Source: G963662265 sp963668545 | Lineage (GTDB): Bacteria > Spirochaetota > Spirochaetia > CADAEX01 | Reading direction: 5' to 3' | NCBI GenBank assembly: GCA_963668545.1 | Contig: OY764868.1 | Location: 2,976,001 to 3,040,000, forward strand | DNA: 64,000 bases | Shown: in pieces, positions 25,577-37,500 of the stretch | Layout of the letters: each line of letters opens with the position of its first letter | Numbering within the stretch: the first letter of the stretch is position 1 | Program-made: the position numbers and the translations under genes | The notes under the pieces: model-generated | Told to the model about the DNA's origin: nothing | The model's database searches: none | The model's input: only the letters and a program-made list of their open reading frames with translations

Positions 25577-26989
25577 TCAGGCTGAATAAACCCTGTTTCT
25601 TCCTTCATTTTTCGCCCTGTACAGGGCTGAATCAGCCCTTTCAAGCGCTGTTTCAAATTCTTCACCCTTTTCAAGAAAGGTAACACCGGCAGTTATGGAA
25701 ACCCCTTTCTCTGCTACAAGTTCTGCCCTTATCCTTTCAGCAATCATACACGCATCTTCAATCCCCGCATTGACAAGAAGAACAAACTCATCCCCCCCCC
25801 ATCTTATGACAGTGTCATTATCCCTGAGACAGGACTGTGCAACTTCAGAAACTGTCTTGAGAATTTCATCCCCTTTCAGATGTCCCTTTGTATCATTGAT
25901 TACCTTGAAATAATCTATATCCAGAGTTATAAGGGAAATTTTACCGTTGCTGAAGGAATTCCTCCTGTCTGATAAACAGTAGTCAAGATATCTCCTGTTG
26001 TATGTACCTGTAAGGGGGTCTTTGCAGGCCCTCTTATAATGACTGCTGTTCGAATAATTGAGAATAATGATATTGCCTGCAACAATTGCCACAGACAGAA
26101 CAAGTCCTGCTAAAAATGATGAAACAAACTGATTCCTGATATCACTGTAGATACCTGAAAGATCTACCTCAATAATCAGTACTTTATCCTGAAGAGGAAG
26201 ATATTCGGAATAGAAAACAACATGCCTCTCTTCTTCGGGAAGATATACAAGCTTCTCATACTGGGTTTCATTATCATCTGCAATGTTATGCTTACTTCTG
26301 TCTATTGCATATCGGTTGTAAACATTCTCACCTCTCGCTGTTTCAGGAAACAGGATTGCCCCGGAAGTATCAGCAAAAAAAACAGTTTTATTGCTGCCTG
26401 TGTTCTTTATATTCCTGTCCGCGGAATCAAAAGATATGCCTATCCCGAAAACTGCAGCGCTTTTACCTGAATCATCATGGATTAAAACATCGTTATATAT
26501 GGCAAAAAGTTCTCTGCTGTCATCGGGATCATAAAAGGTCGATTTGGTCTCCTTACCGGACTTGAGAAAATCAGAAACCCACCTGTCTCTTTCCGAACCG
26601 TAGTCAAGCTCCACTACAGTTCCGCTGCTGTCGTAATACCTGTCTGTGAGAAGAGAAACATAACCTGCTGTTTTTACCCCTGAAATATCCCTGATTTTTC
26701 TGAGTTTTCTGATTACAAGGTCAGCATCCTCTCTTCCGTCAATATAGAAACTGTATGGGTCTATATCTGATGCGATTGCCCTGGAAAGGAGTGAATACTT
26801 GCTGTTATAACTGTCTAAATATGCTGTTACCATCTCTGCAGAGGATGGCAGCAGCGAATCAAACAGCTTTTCCCTGAACAACTTCATGTCTGCATCAAAA
26901 TGAAGCAGGTTTATTGTGAGGAAACCGAGAATAAATATAAATGAGGAAACTATAATTGTTTTGTTGTATTTAAAGCCTTTTCTGTACAT
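25577..26989 (-). CDS. Membrane diguanylate cyclase (GGDEF)
   Basis: A 470-residue protein that makes the second messenger c-di-GMP. A transmembrane helix (about 12-28) and a second (about 287-307) bracket an extracytoplasmic sensor region of about 255 residues that looks like a dCache domain (GKSAAVFGIGISFDS, VFFADTSGAILFPET). The GGDEF domain (about 320-470) has DPLTGTYNRRYLDY, TLDIDYFKVINDTKGH and the intact active loop RWGGDEFVLLV. No EAL domain. The active signature argues for catalysis; an RxxD inhibitory site was not seen in the expected place. Ligand unknown. Confidence 0.92.
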   Translation of the reverse strand: MYRKGFKYNKTIIVSSFIFILGFLTINLLHFDADMKLFREKLFDSLLPSSAEMVTAYLDSYNSKYSLLSRAIASDIDPYSFYIDGREDADLVIRKLRKIRDISGVKTAGYVSLLTDRYYDSSGTVVELDYGSERDRWVSDFLKSGKETKSTFYDPDDSRELFAIYNDVLIHDDSGKSAAVFGIGISFDSADRNIKNTGSNKTVFFADTSGAILFPETARGENVYNRYAIDRSKHNIADDNETQYEKLVYLPEEERHVVFYSEYLPLQDKVLIIEVDLSGIYSDIRNQFVSSFLAGLVLSVAIVAGNIIILNYSNSSHYKRACKDPLTGTYNRRYLDYCLSDRRNSFSNGKISLITLDIDYFKVINDTKGHLKGDEILKTVSEVAQSCLRDNDTVIRWGGDEFVLLVNAGIEDACMIAERIRAELVAEKGVSITAGVTFLEKGEEFETALERADSALYRAKNEGRNRVYSA

Positions 26990-27366
26990 AATTCCTGTTT
27001 ATGGATAATGATTATCAGTTAATTCTGCAAAGGATATTATACTCATGGAGGAATAGTTCAGGAAGTGGTTTGATACTGATTACGGAAAATAACTTAGACA
27101 ATCTTCCATTAATACAGTCATATTTTCATACAGATCAGCAGTTTTATTATTTCTGCCGGGAAAAACCCTTTTTCCATTGCAATTGTAACATTTTCAATAA
27201 TTGTTTTTTTTATTAATAAAGACATATTTTAATAACAGTGATGCACTGTATTATATGCCGATAAATAAAAGGGTGATGTACAGATATTTCCCTATTAATG
27301 ATATAATATGGTTAAAAATAGACAATATCGGGGAAAAATAATATATTTATTGTAACAGGATATATT
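26990..27366. other. Intergenic region between divergent genes
   Basis: About 377 AT-rich bases without a credible gene. It holds ACAGTG-ATG-CACTGT (27235-27249), an inverted repeat that could be an operator, and an AGGA at about 7 bases before the TTG start of the downstream lipoprotein. No terminator or RNA signature recognised. Confidence 0.5.
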
Positions 27367-28455
27367 TTGAAGAAGCTTGCTGTTTTTACATTATTTATGC
27401 TTACTCTTTTTTCCTGCTCTGATTCAGCTCCTGACCTTTCAGAGTACCAGGGGATAAACTATATTGAATCAACACCTCTGGACCCTGCTGCAGAAACAAA
27501 CTGGGTAAGGACAGATATAACCGGAACATATATAACTTTTACAGCTGTAGTACCTTCAACAACCACAGGTCTTCCTGCAGGGACTACAGACTATTCCCGC
27601 CTTGAAATACTCAACCTGCTTCCCGATGGAGGGTTTGACGGGGATGCAGATGCAAGTCCCGACAACTGGACTGTAACAGGCGGAACAGGAATAATTGTTG
27701 CAGGGGATGCAAATACAATCCATCCGGGAAACAAGAGCCTCCGCTTTAATTTAGATGCAACTCAGAGAATACACTTCAATCTTGATGCGGTTCTGGCAGA
27801 CAGTGCTGTCGATAATGCGGATTACCTTGTAAATTTCAAATTCAACAGAGCTTCCCAGAACCTGACAGCTGTATTTGAATATAATGACAATGCAGCACAG
27901 TATTCAGGAGGAATATGGAAACCTAAAACCACTGTTGCATCTTCAGGAAACAATTATGATATTTTCAGGGACAGCCTTATAACAGCAAAAGCTGGTGCAG
28001 ACTATTTCTCCCTGGGAAGCATCCCTGCTGAAGATGATTCACAGTCAGGCAATATTGATGATGTCAGGGTTGTAAGGGTGGACCAGTCCTATAAATTAGA
28101 CCTTACTGTTCCATATACTTCATCCGGAAGACCTGAACTTATATCAGGCAATTACAGGTTCAGCATATATGTAAAAAAAGAGGATGCAGGGGATATAAAT
28201 CCTGATCCTGCAAATCCCAACAGGTTCCCGGCAGAAACAGTAACACTTTATATCAACAATGACCCTGCAGCTGTTGATGTTACTTCTGTAACAGATGCTT
28301 CATGGTCAAAAATATCAGCTGATAGATTTATACAGATTCAGGAAAACGATACAATAAAACTTTCCATAGCACCAGATAATTCCACAAGTCCCTATCTGAA
28401 AAATGCAGGCAGCATACTTATATCAGCACCTTCGCTCTATTATATCTCAGACTGA
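27367..28455 (+). CDS. Secreted lipoprotein of unknown function
   Basis: A 362-residue lipoprotein. The signal KKLAVFTLFMLTLFSC ends in a lipobox (Cys at 17). Inside are a carbohydrate-binding-like or discoidin-like beta region (residues about 80-240, with PDGGFDGDADASPDNWTVTG, typical of CBM-like jelly rolls with a Gly-rich loop) and a second beta region. The start is a TTG with an AGGA 7 bases upstream. It is convergent with the giant repeat protein and separated from it by 119 bases. It may belong to the same surface system; this is position-based only. Confidence 0.75.
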   Translation: MKKLAVFTLFMLTLFSCSDSAPDLSEYQGINYIESTPLDPAAETNWVRTDITGTYITFTAVVPSTTTGLPAGTTDYSRLEILNLLPDGGFDGDADASPDNWTVTGGTGIIVAGDANTIHPGNKSLRFNLDATQRIHFNLDAVLADSAVDNADYLVNFKFNRASQNLTAVFEYNDNAAQYSGGIWKPKTTVASSGNNYDIFRDSLITAKAGADYFSLGSIPAEDDSQSGNIDDVRVVRVDQSYKLDLTVPYTSSGRPELISGNYRFSIYVKKEDAGDINPDPANPNRFPAETVTLYINNDPAAVDVTSVTDASWSKISADRFIQIQENDTIKLSIAPDNSTSPYLKNAGSILISAPSLYYISD

Positions 28456-28520
28456 TTTCCAGTTTCAGAAAATCACCTGACAGGAAAACTTATTGTCTGC
28501 ATTTCAGGAGTCCTGAAAAC

Positions 28521-28556
28521 AAAAAAGAGTTCCAGCCTGTTAAGACCGGAACTCCT
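28521..28556 (-). terminator. Terminator of the giant repeat protein gene
   Basis: GAGTTCC (28527-28533) pairs with GGAACTC (28548-28554). On the minus strand the stem is followed by TTTTTTG. It lies 20 bases after the gene's stop. Confidence 0.8.
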
Positions 28557-28574
28557 TTATCAGAGAGATTTCTC

Positions 28575-31500
28575 TTATTTTACAACCATTACTTTTCTGT
28601 ATTCATCAATATCAGGCCCTACAACCCTTATAAAATAGATCCCCCTGGCAACTGCACGCCCTCCTGTATTTTTCCCGTCCCATGTGAAACGGTAGCTTCC
28701 CGAAGGCTGCCTTCCCTTGAAAAGGGTCTTCACAACATCCCCTGAAAGGCTGAATATATTTATTGTGACAGTTCCTGATTTTTCAAGGTCATATGTAAGC
28801 ACTGTCTTTTCCCCTTCAAGAGGGTTTATAACATTGTTGAGAATAGTCACACCGGCACGCTGCTTTTTCACCCCTGTCACCTTCATGCTCCAGGGGGCAA
28901 CAGTTCTCGGATCTGAAGAATCAGCAGCCCGAGCGCAGTAAAGGTCCCCGATCCGGATGAGGAAATCAAGATCTTTCCCTGCTTCCATATCCTTGTCATT
29001 TTCGGGAATAAGAAAATTCCTCAGGGCCCCTGATGAGCTGTAGGCTGAATTACCTCTTGCATCACTGTTGCTTTCCGGAATAAATCCCTGAATACGAACA
29101 GGAAGCCAGATATCATTCCAGTAATAGGAGGAAGGAACATCAGCATCAAAGAAAATACTTGCAGGAGAAGCAGCTGCGGCTGCCGCTCTTATTGATGCCT
29201 GTATTGTTACATCGCTGTCATGGATCCTGCCGGTGCCGTCAAAAACCTTGAGAGTCCCCCCGCTCTGGATTGATTCTGATTCAATCCCGTCATCTGCCCA
29301 TACAGGTTCGACAACACCCATACCAATATCTGTTATTCTGTGAGTCTCAGCTGCATCCATCGGTGTTCCGAGTGCATCATAAACAGACGTTCCGTCCACG
29401 GGAGTCAGCGCCCTGGTAACTGCATCATCTGCTGTTAACCCTGCAGAGAGATTAATAAATGCTGTAAGCACACCCAGACTGTCAAGGGTATTTATTTCAA
29501 TGGGGATGACAGAACTCACCGTAAGCCCGGCAACTGTAAAATCAGCTGCATCAACTGCTGCGGATTTGGTATTATTTCCATATACATACTCTGAAAATTT
29601 AACATAGATTTTATTGTCACCTACTACTGACAATGTATATGTAATATCAGGAGGTACCTGCTCATAACAGTTTATATCTGTTTCATCAGGCAGAAGGTTC
29701 CCTGACAAGTCTGTTATCAGACCTGTATTGGAATCATAGGAGAGAATAATCTGTGTCAGGTAATTGAGAGGAAGTTCTGTATCATTAAAACTCAATGAAA
29801 AATACATATCATTCTGAGTATTGATCTGATACGGAGGACCGGCAGGAAAATAAAGAGCATTATCAACATCTGTTGACATTGTAAATCCGCTTGCAGGGCG
29901 TACTGTCAGATTTCCGATGCTATTAATAGAATAACCTGTACCTGCATCTATAATTGATGTATCTCTTACACCGTAACCTGCCCCTGCAGCATCAGGATGA
30001 TCCCCAGTTGAGTCCCAGGTTATATCATCAGATGAATTATCATGGACATGAAATTCCAGCCGGTCAATAAGGTTGTTTGTATCAGTATCACGTGTCAGTA
30101 TTTCATGATAAATCCCGGCAACCCCACCGGGTCTGTATGATGAAATAACAGGCGGATCAATATCCCAGCCCCCTCCGGCGGCTGTTAGTACCACAGCTGC
30201 TTTTGCATATGTGCTGCCTGCTGTATTTTCAAGTATATTTCCGTCATTGTCAGTAATTAAGGCATTTGCCGGCACTGTTATTGTTTTTCCAACCGGATCA
30301 GTTATTGTCCGTATATAACCGGGATAAACCTGATTCGGATCTGCACCGGTCGAGTAACCGGCTATGAATATTCTCAGTCCGTTGTCCCCGGTGCTGTTTG
30401 CAGCGCCTCCTGTATTGGCCCTGTAGAGCGAGTTTATTTCAGGGGTAGCATCCCTGCTCCCCTTGGTCACTGTCGCTGTCGGGTATGAAAAAAGACCTGT
30501 TACATCAACATCTGCACCGTTCTGCTCAATACTCCCCCCGTATTCACCGGCAGCAAAAGAGCTCTGCGCCCTGAAGTTTGCAGCAGGCGTTCCTGAGCCA
30601 ATCTGAAAATCCGCATGAGTTCCCAGGTTTACAGGTTCTGAGTAATTGAGCTGGAAGTAGTTATGCCAGTTATAAGCCTCAGCAGTGCCTGCATCCCTGC
30701 CTGCTGTAACAGAGGCAAGCACAGGGCGGCATTCATCTGTTGTTGCTGTAAAGGCTGCATATGTATTATTGTTGTAATTGCGTACAAATGTTTTCCCTTC
30801 AGCTGAATAGAATATCCCCTTGAGCATGGAAAGATCAGGGGTGATATTATCACCTGCAGTTACATTTCTCTGCACCCCGCTTCTGTCAGTACTTACATCA
30901 ATAACTCCCGGACTTGTACCTGTTGCATCGGTGTTCCATGTAGTATTTGTTGTCTGTATATAAAAGATATTTATCGGTTCAGTTGTACCGGTTGCTGTTG
31001 TACATTCAGGATCTGTAAATGTTCCTGTAAAAGCTATTGTATTGTTTTCAAGAAGGACACTCCCTGCCCGTGCAGCTATCTCCCCGTTTGAATTTTCGAG
31101 GTTTTCGCTGAATGTTACCCTTACTACATTATCATATACAGTTTCTGCAGATGTTATCTGAGGTCTTGTAAAGTCCCAGTTTGTACATCCGCCTGAGTCT
31201 GTTACATTGTTGTTTGTCTCAGCCGGTACTCCTCCCTGGCTTTCAGTTGCAGATACCCAGCCCCCTGCTGCTGTTGAGTTTGTGACGCTCATGTTGAAAG
31301 CTACAGCGTAAGGCGATCCCCACGGACCGTTCGTGACAGGATCGGAAGCTGAATTATCCTGGATGTTGAGTGTCCAGGCGCCTGCTCCGTCCATGTCAGC
31401 ACCGTTATTGTAGAAATTCCCCCCCACGGTAATGGTTGATCCTGCAGTAATAGAAGCTGTAAAATCAGCTGTTGGAGCTGTCGAGAAGTTTACAGGAGGC

Positions 31501-34500
31501 CCCCCTGCATAGGTCCCGCCTGCAGGATAATATGTAAAAGCCCCTGCACCGGGATATGCGAAAAATGTATTGTTGGGATCTGTCGCAGCCATGTCGGAAT
31601 CGGTAGGATCATATCCAGCTCCGAATACTGTAAAGTCCCCGCCGCCCGATGCTGTTGTTGCAATTGTATTACCGTTAAGGTCAATTGTTCCTCTGTAAAA
31701 GACAAACTGATGGCAAGTAATTGTTGAGTAAAGTGTGATTGTCCAGCCCTGATGGTCGAAGTAGATATCATCAAAGGTGAAACCTGCCCCGCCTGCCCTG
31801 AAATCACTGTTTCCGGAAAGGGAAACAACACACTGGTCTGTCCCTGAAGAATAAACCTGGGTTCCGGTTGTCCAGTAGGTGCTTCCGTTAAGTGTTACAC
31901 GTGAATTATCAGCAGCATCAGTTCCGGTTACACTTACATTACCGGTGACACCTGAAGCTGCCCCGCCGAATCCGGCAAGAGTTATATCGTTGCCTGCTGC
32001 GGTAAATGAAGAAATCTGCTGGGTAGCCCCTACAGCGCCTGACAATGCAATATCACCCTGGCCTGCTGTTAGAGTAAGTGCATACGCTGCTCCGTCAGTA
32101 TCTATAACCGAGCTGAATGCTATATCTCCAATACCGGCACCTGTATCCACAGTTAAATTGTTCTGGAGCACTGTATTACCTGTAAATGTTACATTACTGT
32201 TTGTTGTTGTATGAGTCCCGTTTGTCTGTATTGTTGTTCCGGTTATACCCTGTATCCCGGCTGTTGTTACATTTCCCCCGAACCGGCTTGTCCCGCTTGC
32301 ACTGACTGTAAGGCTTCCAAGAGCTGTTCCGCTTCCAACATTACTCTGCAGATCTACTGTACCTGTTCCGGCACCGATTGACAGTGTCTCAGCGGCTGTT
32401 GCATCAAGGGTTCCTGTTACTGTTATATTGTTGTCTGTTGTTGTAAGTGTTGTATTTGCACCCAGTGTCACATTACCGGTATAGCCTTGTATTCCTGTTG
32501 TTGTTACATCCCTTACTGTTATCGCGTTCACCGCCGCAGATGAAGAGGTCAGGCTTATACTTGAAAGGCTTGTCGTTCCGGTCACTCCCCCGAGACTTAT
32601 TGTTCCGCTTCCCGCAGTTACTGTAAGGCTCTGGGTTCCGGCTGCTGCTCCGTTTATTGTTCCTGTAAATACCACATTACCGGCCAGAGCCCCGGTATTT
32701 ACAGTTGTATTGTTCTGGAGCACTGTATTTCCTGTAAATGTTGCATTACTGTTTGTTGTTGTATGGGTCCCGTTTGTCTGTATTGTTGTTCCGGTTATAC
32801 CCTGTATCCCGGCTGTTGTTACATTTCCCCCGAACCGGCTTGTCCCGCTTGCACTGACTGTAAGGCTTCCAAGAGCTGTTCCGCTTCCCACATTACCCTG
32901 AAGGTCAACCGTTCCTGTTCCGGCACCGATTGACAGTGTCTCGGCTGCTGCTGCATCAAGAGTTCCTGTTACTGTTATATTGTTGTCTGTTGTTGTAAGT
33001 GTTGTATTTGCACCCAGTGTCACATTACCGGTATAGCCTTGTATTCCTGTTGTTGTTACATCCCTTACTGTTATCGCGTTCACCGCCGCAGATGAAGAGG
33101 TCAGGCTTATACTTGAAAGGCTTGTCGTTCCGGTCACTCCCCCGAGGCTTATTGTTCCGCTTCCCGCAGTTACTGTAAGGCTCTGGGTTCCGGCTGCTGC
33201 TCCGTTTATTGTTCCTGTAAATACCACATTACCGGCCAGAGCCCCGGTATTTACAGTTGTATTGTTCTGGAGCACTGTATTTCCTGTAAATGTTACATTA
33301 CTGTTTGTTGTTGTATGGGTCCCGTTTGTCTGTATTGTTGTTCCGGTTATACTCTGTATCCCGGCTGTTGTTACATTTCCCCCGAACCGGCTTGTCCCGC
33401 TTGCACTGACTGTAAGGCTTCCAAGAGCTGTTCCGCTTCCCACATTACCCTGAAGGTCAACCGTTCCTGTTCCGGCACCGATTGACAGTGTCTCGGCTGC
33501 TGCTGCATCAAGAGTTCCTGTTACTGTTATATTGTTGTCTGTTGTTGTAAGTACTGTATTAGCTCCCAGAGTTACATTATTGCTGTATGCCTGTATTCCT
33601 GTTGTTGTTACAGCTGTTGTATTTATCGCTGTTGTTCCCGCACCGTTCGAGGTAAGGCTTGCAAGGTTTACCCCTCCCCCCACTATTCCTGAGAAGGTTG
33701 CTGTTCCCGAGGCGGTTACTGTAAGGTTCTGTCCGTTGTTCACTGTCCCTGAAAAGGTTATATCTGTTCCTGCAAGTACCGGGTCTGCTCCCAGTGTTAC
33801 AGGATCGTTATAGACCTGGGCAGCTGTTGTTGTTACAGCTGTTGTGTTTATCGCCGTTGTCCCTGCTGCATCTGTTGTGAGGCTTGTAAGGTTTACCCCT
33901 CCTCCCACTATCCCTGAGAAGGTTGTTGTTCCTGCTCCGTTTACTGTAAGGTCGACCCCTCCGTTTACTGCCGAAGTAAAGGTTACATCATCCCCGGCTC
34001 CTGCTCCAGCACTCACTGCTGTTGCTGCTCCCGCATCAAGGTCTACAGGTCCTGTAAATATTACATCATCTGTACTTGCCGTATACACGGTTCCGTTAAG
34101 ATCTATGTTTCCGCCTGTTACTGCCAGGTTTGTTCCTGTTATATTGTTTACATCAACCTGTGTCGCGCTTGTTACTGCAAACTGCCCGAGTGGAGTTCCT
34201 CCCCCTGCTATACCTGTTATAAGGATGTTTCCTGTTCCCGCCTCAAGGCTGAGGTTGTTTCCTCCGTCTATTGTCGATGTAAAAGTTATATTCCCGGCTG
34301 TCCCTGCCCCTGTTGTCACTCCTGTTGCTGCTCCCAGGGATACAGCCCCGGTAAATGTTATATTCTGACTAACTGTCGATACTGCATTCCCTGCATAATT
34401 CAGGTTTATTGAAGGGGCTGTTATATCGACTGTCGCATTTCCTGTTCCTGCTATTGCAGATGTTGTAAGTGTTACGCTTCCACCTGCTCCGCCGGACTGT

Positions 34501-37500
34501 ATAGTGACAGGATCTGTAAAACTTCCCCCGTTTGAACTTACTGCTGCTGTTCCTGCAGCACGCCCTATTGTTATAGATGTAAAGCCGTCTGCAAGGGAGG
34601 CTATATCTGCTGCAGAGATATCAAGTGTTCCTGCCCCTCCACCTATTCCGACTGTTGTCGCATCTGTTGAAGGCTGAAGCAGCAGAGTGCTGTTTCCGTG
34701 TACGCTCCCTGCTCCTCCTGTAAAATCTATCCCGTCGCCTGTTATGCTTACTGCTCCGAGGTTATTGGCAAGTCCAACTGTATCTGCAAACGAGGCTGTC
34801 CCTGTTCCCGCACTTACAGTAAGTGTCCTTCCTGCAGCATTACCGTCAAGAGTGCTTCCAAAACTTACATTGCTGTCTGTTGTATTTAGAATAACATTCC
34901 CGACAAGCTCTGCAGCATCTGTATAATTCTGAAAACCGGCTGTCGTAATTGTGCCTGAAAGCTGTGTTGTACCGCCGCTGCCTGTTGTAAGATTATTAAG
35001 ACTTGTAAATGTTCCGTCTATCAGTGTTGTTCCTGAAAAATTAAGGGTAAGACTGTGTGTATCTGCCGGCAGTCCTGTCAAACCTGTTGTGAATGTCCCT
35101 GTTGTCCCTGTAAGTGTAACATCTGTCCCGATAGTCACCATGAGGCTGTAACTCTGGCTTCCGGAGGTTGTTATTGTTGTTGTATTTATCGCTGTTGTCC
35201 CTGTTACTGAAAGTGCAGATACATCAGTTACTGTATCCGCATCTTCATTTCCGAAGACTCCGTTTCCTGTTACTGTCAGTGTATTTGTATTCCCGTCAGT
35301 TGTTCCGTTGAATGTTACAATTGCCCCTGTCAGATTGGCATTTGCCCCGAGAGTTACAGGATCGTTATAGGTCTGATTCCCTGTTGTTGTTATTGCTGTT
35401 GTATTTATCGCGGTTGATCCGGCTGCATCTGTAGTAAGGCTTGCAAGGTTAATTCCTCCACCCACAATCCCTGCAAAAGTAGTTGTCCCGCTTCCGTTTA
35501 CTGTAAGGTTCCGGGCGTTGTTCACTGTCCCTGAAAAGGTTATATCTGTTCCTGCAAGTACAGGGTCTGCTCCCAGAGTTACATTATTGCTGTATGCCTG
35601 TATTCCTGTTGTTGTTACAGCTGTTGTATTTATCGCTGTTGTTCCCGCACCGTTCGAGGTAAGGCTTGTAAGGTTTACCCCTCCTCCCACTATTCCTGAG
35701 AAGGTTGCTGTTCCCGAGGCGGTTACTGTAAGGTTCTGTCCGTTGTTCACTGTCCCTGAAAAGGTTATATCTGTTCCTGTAAGCACCGGGTCTGCTCCCA
35801 GTGTCACATTATTGCTGTATGCCTGTATTCCTGTTGTTGTTACAGCTGTTGTATTTATCGCTGTTGTCCCGGCACCGTTCGAGGTAAGGCTTGTAAGGTT
35901 TACCCCTCCTCCCACTATTCCTGAGAAGGTTGCTGTTCCCGAGGCGGTTACTATGAGGTCCTGTCCGTTGTTCACTGTCCCTGAAAAGGTTATATCTGTT
36001 CCTGCAAGTACAGGGTCTGCTCCCAGAGTTACATTATTGCTGTATGCCTGTATTCCTGTTGTTGTTACAGCTGTTGTGTTTATCGCTGTTGTTCCCGCAC
36101 CGTTCGAGGTAAGGCTTGTAAGGTTTACCCCTCCCCCCACTATTCCTGAGAAGGTTGCTGTTCCCGAGGCGGTTACTGTGAGGTCCTGTCCGTTGTTAAC
36201 TGTCCCTGAAAAGGTTATATCTGTTCCTGTAAGCACCGGGTCTGCTCCCAGTGTTACATTATTGCTGTATGCCTGTATTCCTGTTGTTGTTACAGCTGTT
36301 GTATTTATCGCTGTTGTTCCCGCACCGTTCGAGGTAAGGCTTGTAAGGTTTACCCCTCCTCCCACTATTCCTGAGAAGGTTGCTGTTCCCGAGGCGGTTA
36401 CTGTAAGGTTCTGTCCGTTGTTCACTGTCCCTGAAAAGGTTATATCTGTTCCTGTAAGCACCGGGTCTGCTCCCAGTGTCACATTATTGCTGTATGCCTG
36501 TATTCCTGTTGTTGTTACAGCTGTTGTATTTATCGCTGTTGTCCCGGCACCGTTCGAGGTAAGGCTTGTAAGGTTTACCCCTCCTCCCACTATCCCTGAG
36601 AAGGTTGTTGTTCCTGCTCCGTTTACTGTAAGGTCGACCCCTCCGTTTACTGCCGAAGTAAAAGTTACATCATCCCCGGCTCCTGCTCCAGCACTCACTG
36701 CTGTTGCTGCTCCCGCATCAAGGTCTACAGGTCCTGTAAATATTACATCATCTGTACTTGCCGTATACACGGTTCCGTTAAGATCTATGTTTCCGCCTGT
36801 TACTGCCAGGTTTGTTCCTGTTATATTGTTTACATCAACCTGTGTCGCGCTTGTTACTGCAAACTGCCCGAGTGGAGTTCCTCCCCCTGCTGTACCTGTT
36901 ATAAGGATGTTTCCTGTTCCCGCCTCAAGGCTGAGGTTGTTTCCTCCGTCTATTGTCGATGTAAAAGTTATATTCCCGGCTGTCCCTGCCCCTGTTGTCA
37001 CTCCTGTTGCTGCTCCCAGGGATACAGCCCCGGTAAATGTTATATTCTGACTAACTGTCGATACTGCATTCCCTGCATAATTCAGGTTTATTGAAGGGGC
37101 TGTTATATCGACTGTCGCATTTCCTGTTCCTGCTATTGCAGATGTTGTAAGTGTTACGCTTCCACCTGCTCCGCCGGACTGTATAGTGACAGGATCTGTA
37201 AAACTTCCCCCGTTTGAACTTACTGCTGCTGTTCCTGCAGCACGCCCTATTGTTATAGATGTAAAGCCGTCTGCAAGGGAGGCTATATCTGCTGCAGATA
37301 TATCAAGTGTTCCTGCCCCTCCACCTATTCCGACTGTTGTCGCATCTGTTGAAGGCTGAAGCAGCAGAGTGCTGTTTCCGTGTACGCTCCCTGCTCCTCC
37401 TGTAAAATCTATCCCGTCGCCTGTTATGCTTACCGCTCCGAGGCTGTTGGCAAGTCCAACTGTATCTGCAAACGAGGCTGTCCCTGTTCCCGCACTTACA

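Noticed and set aside
33844..34368. Plus-strand ORFs opposite the giant gene around 33.5-38.9 kb
   Set aside because: Same cause; they lack start context and recognisable domains.
35500..36640. CRISPR-like or satellite array
   Set aside because: The 225-bp units have no alternating repeat-spacer pattern and lie in frame in a coding sequence.
35518..37050. 510-codon open frame on the plus strand opposite the giant gene
   Set aside because: It is made of mirror-image repeats of the minus-strand coding repeats, has no ribosome site and its peptide is Val/Pro-rich low complexity. It is a shadow of the 225-bp repeats.
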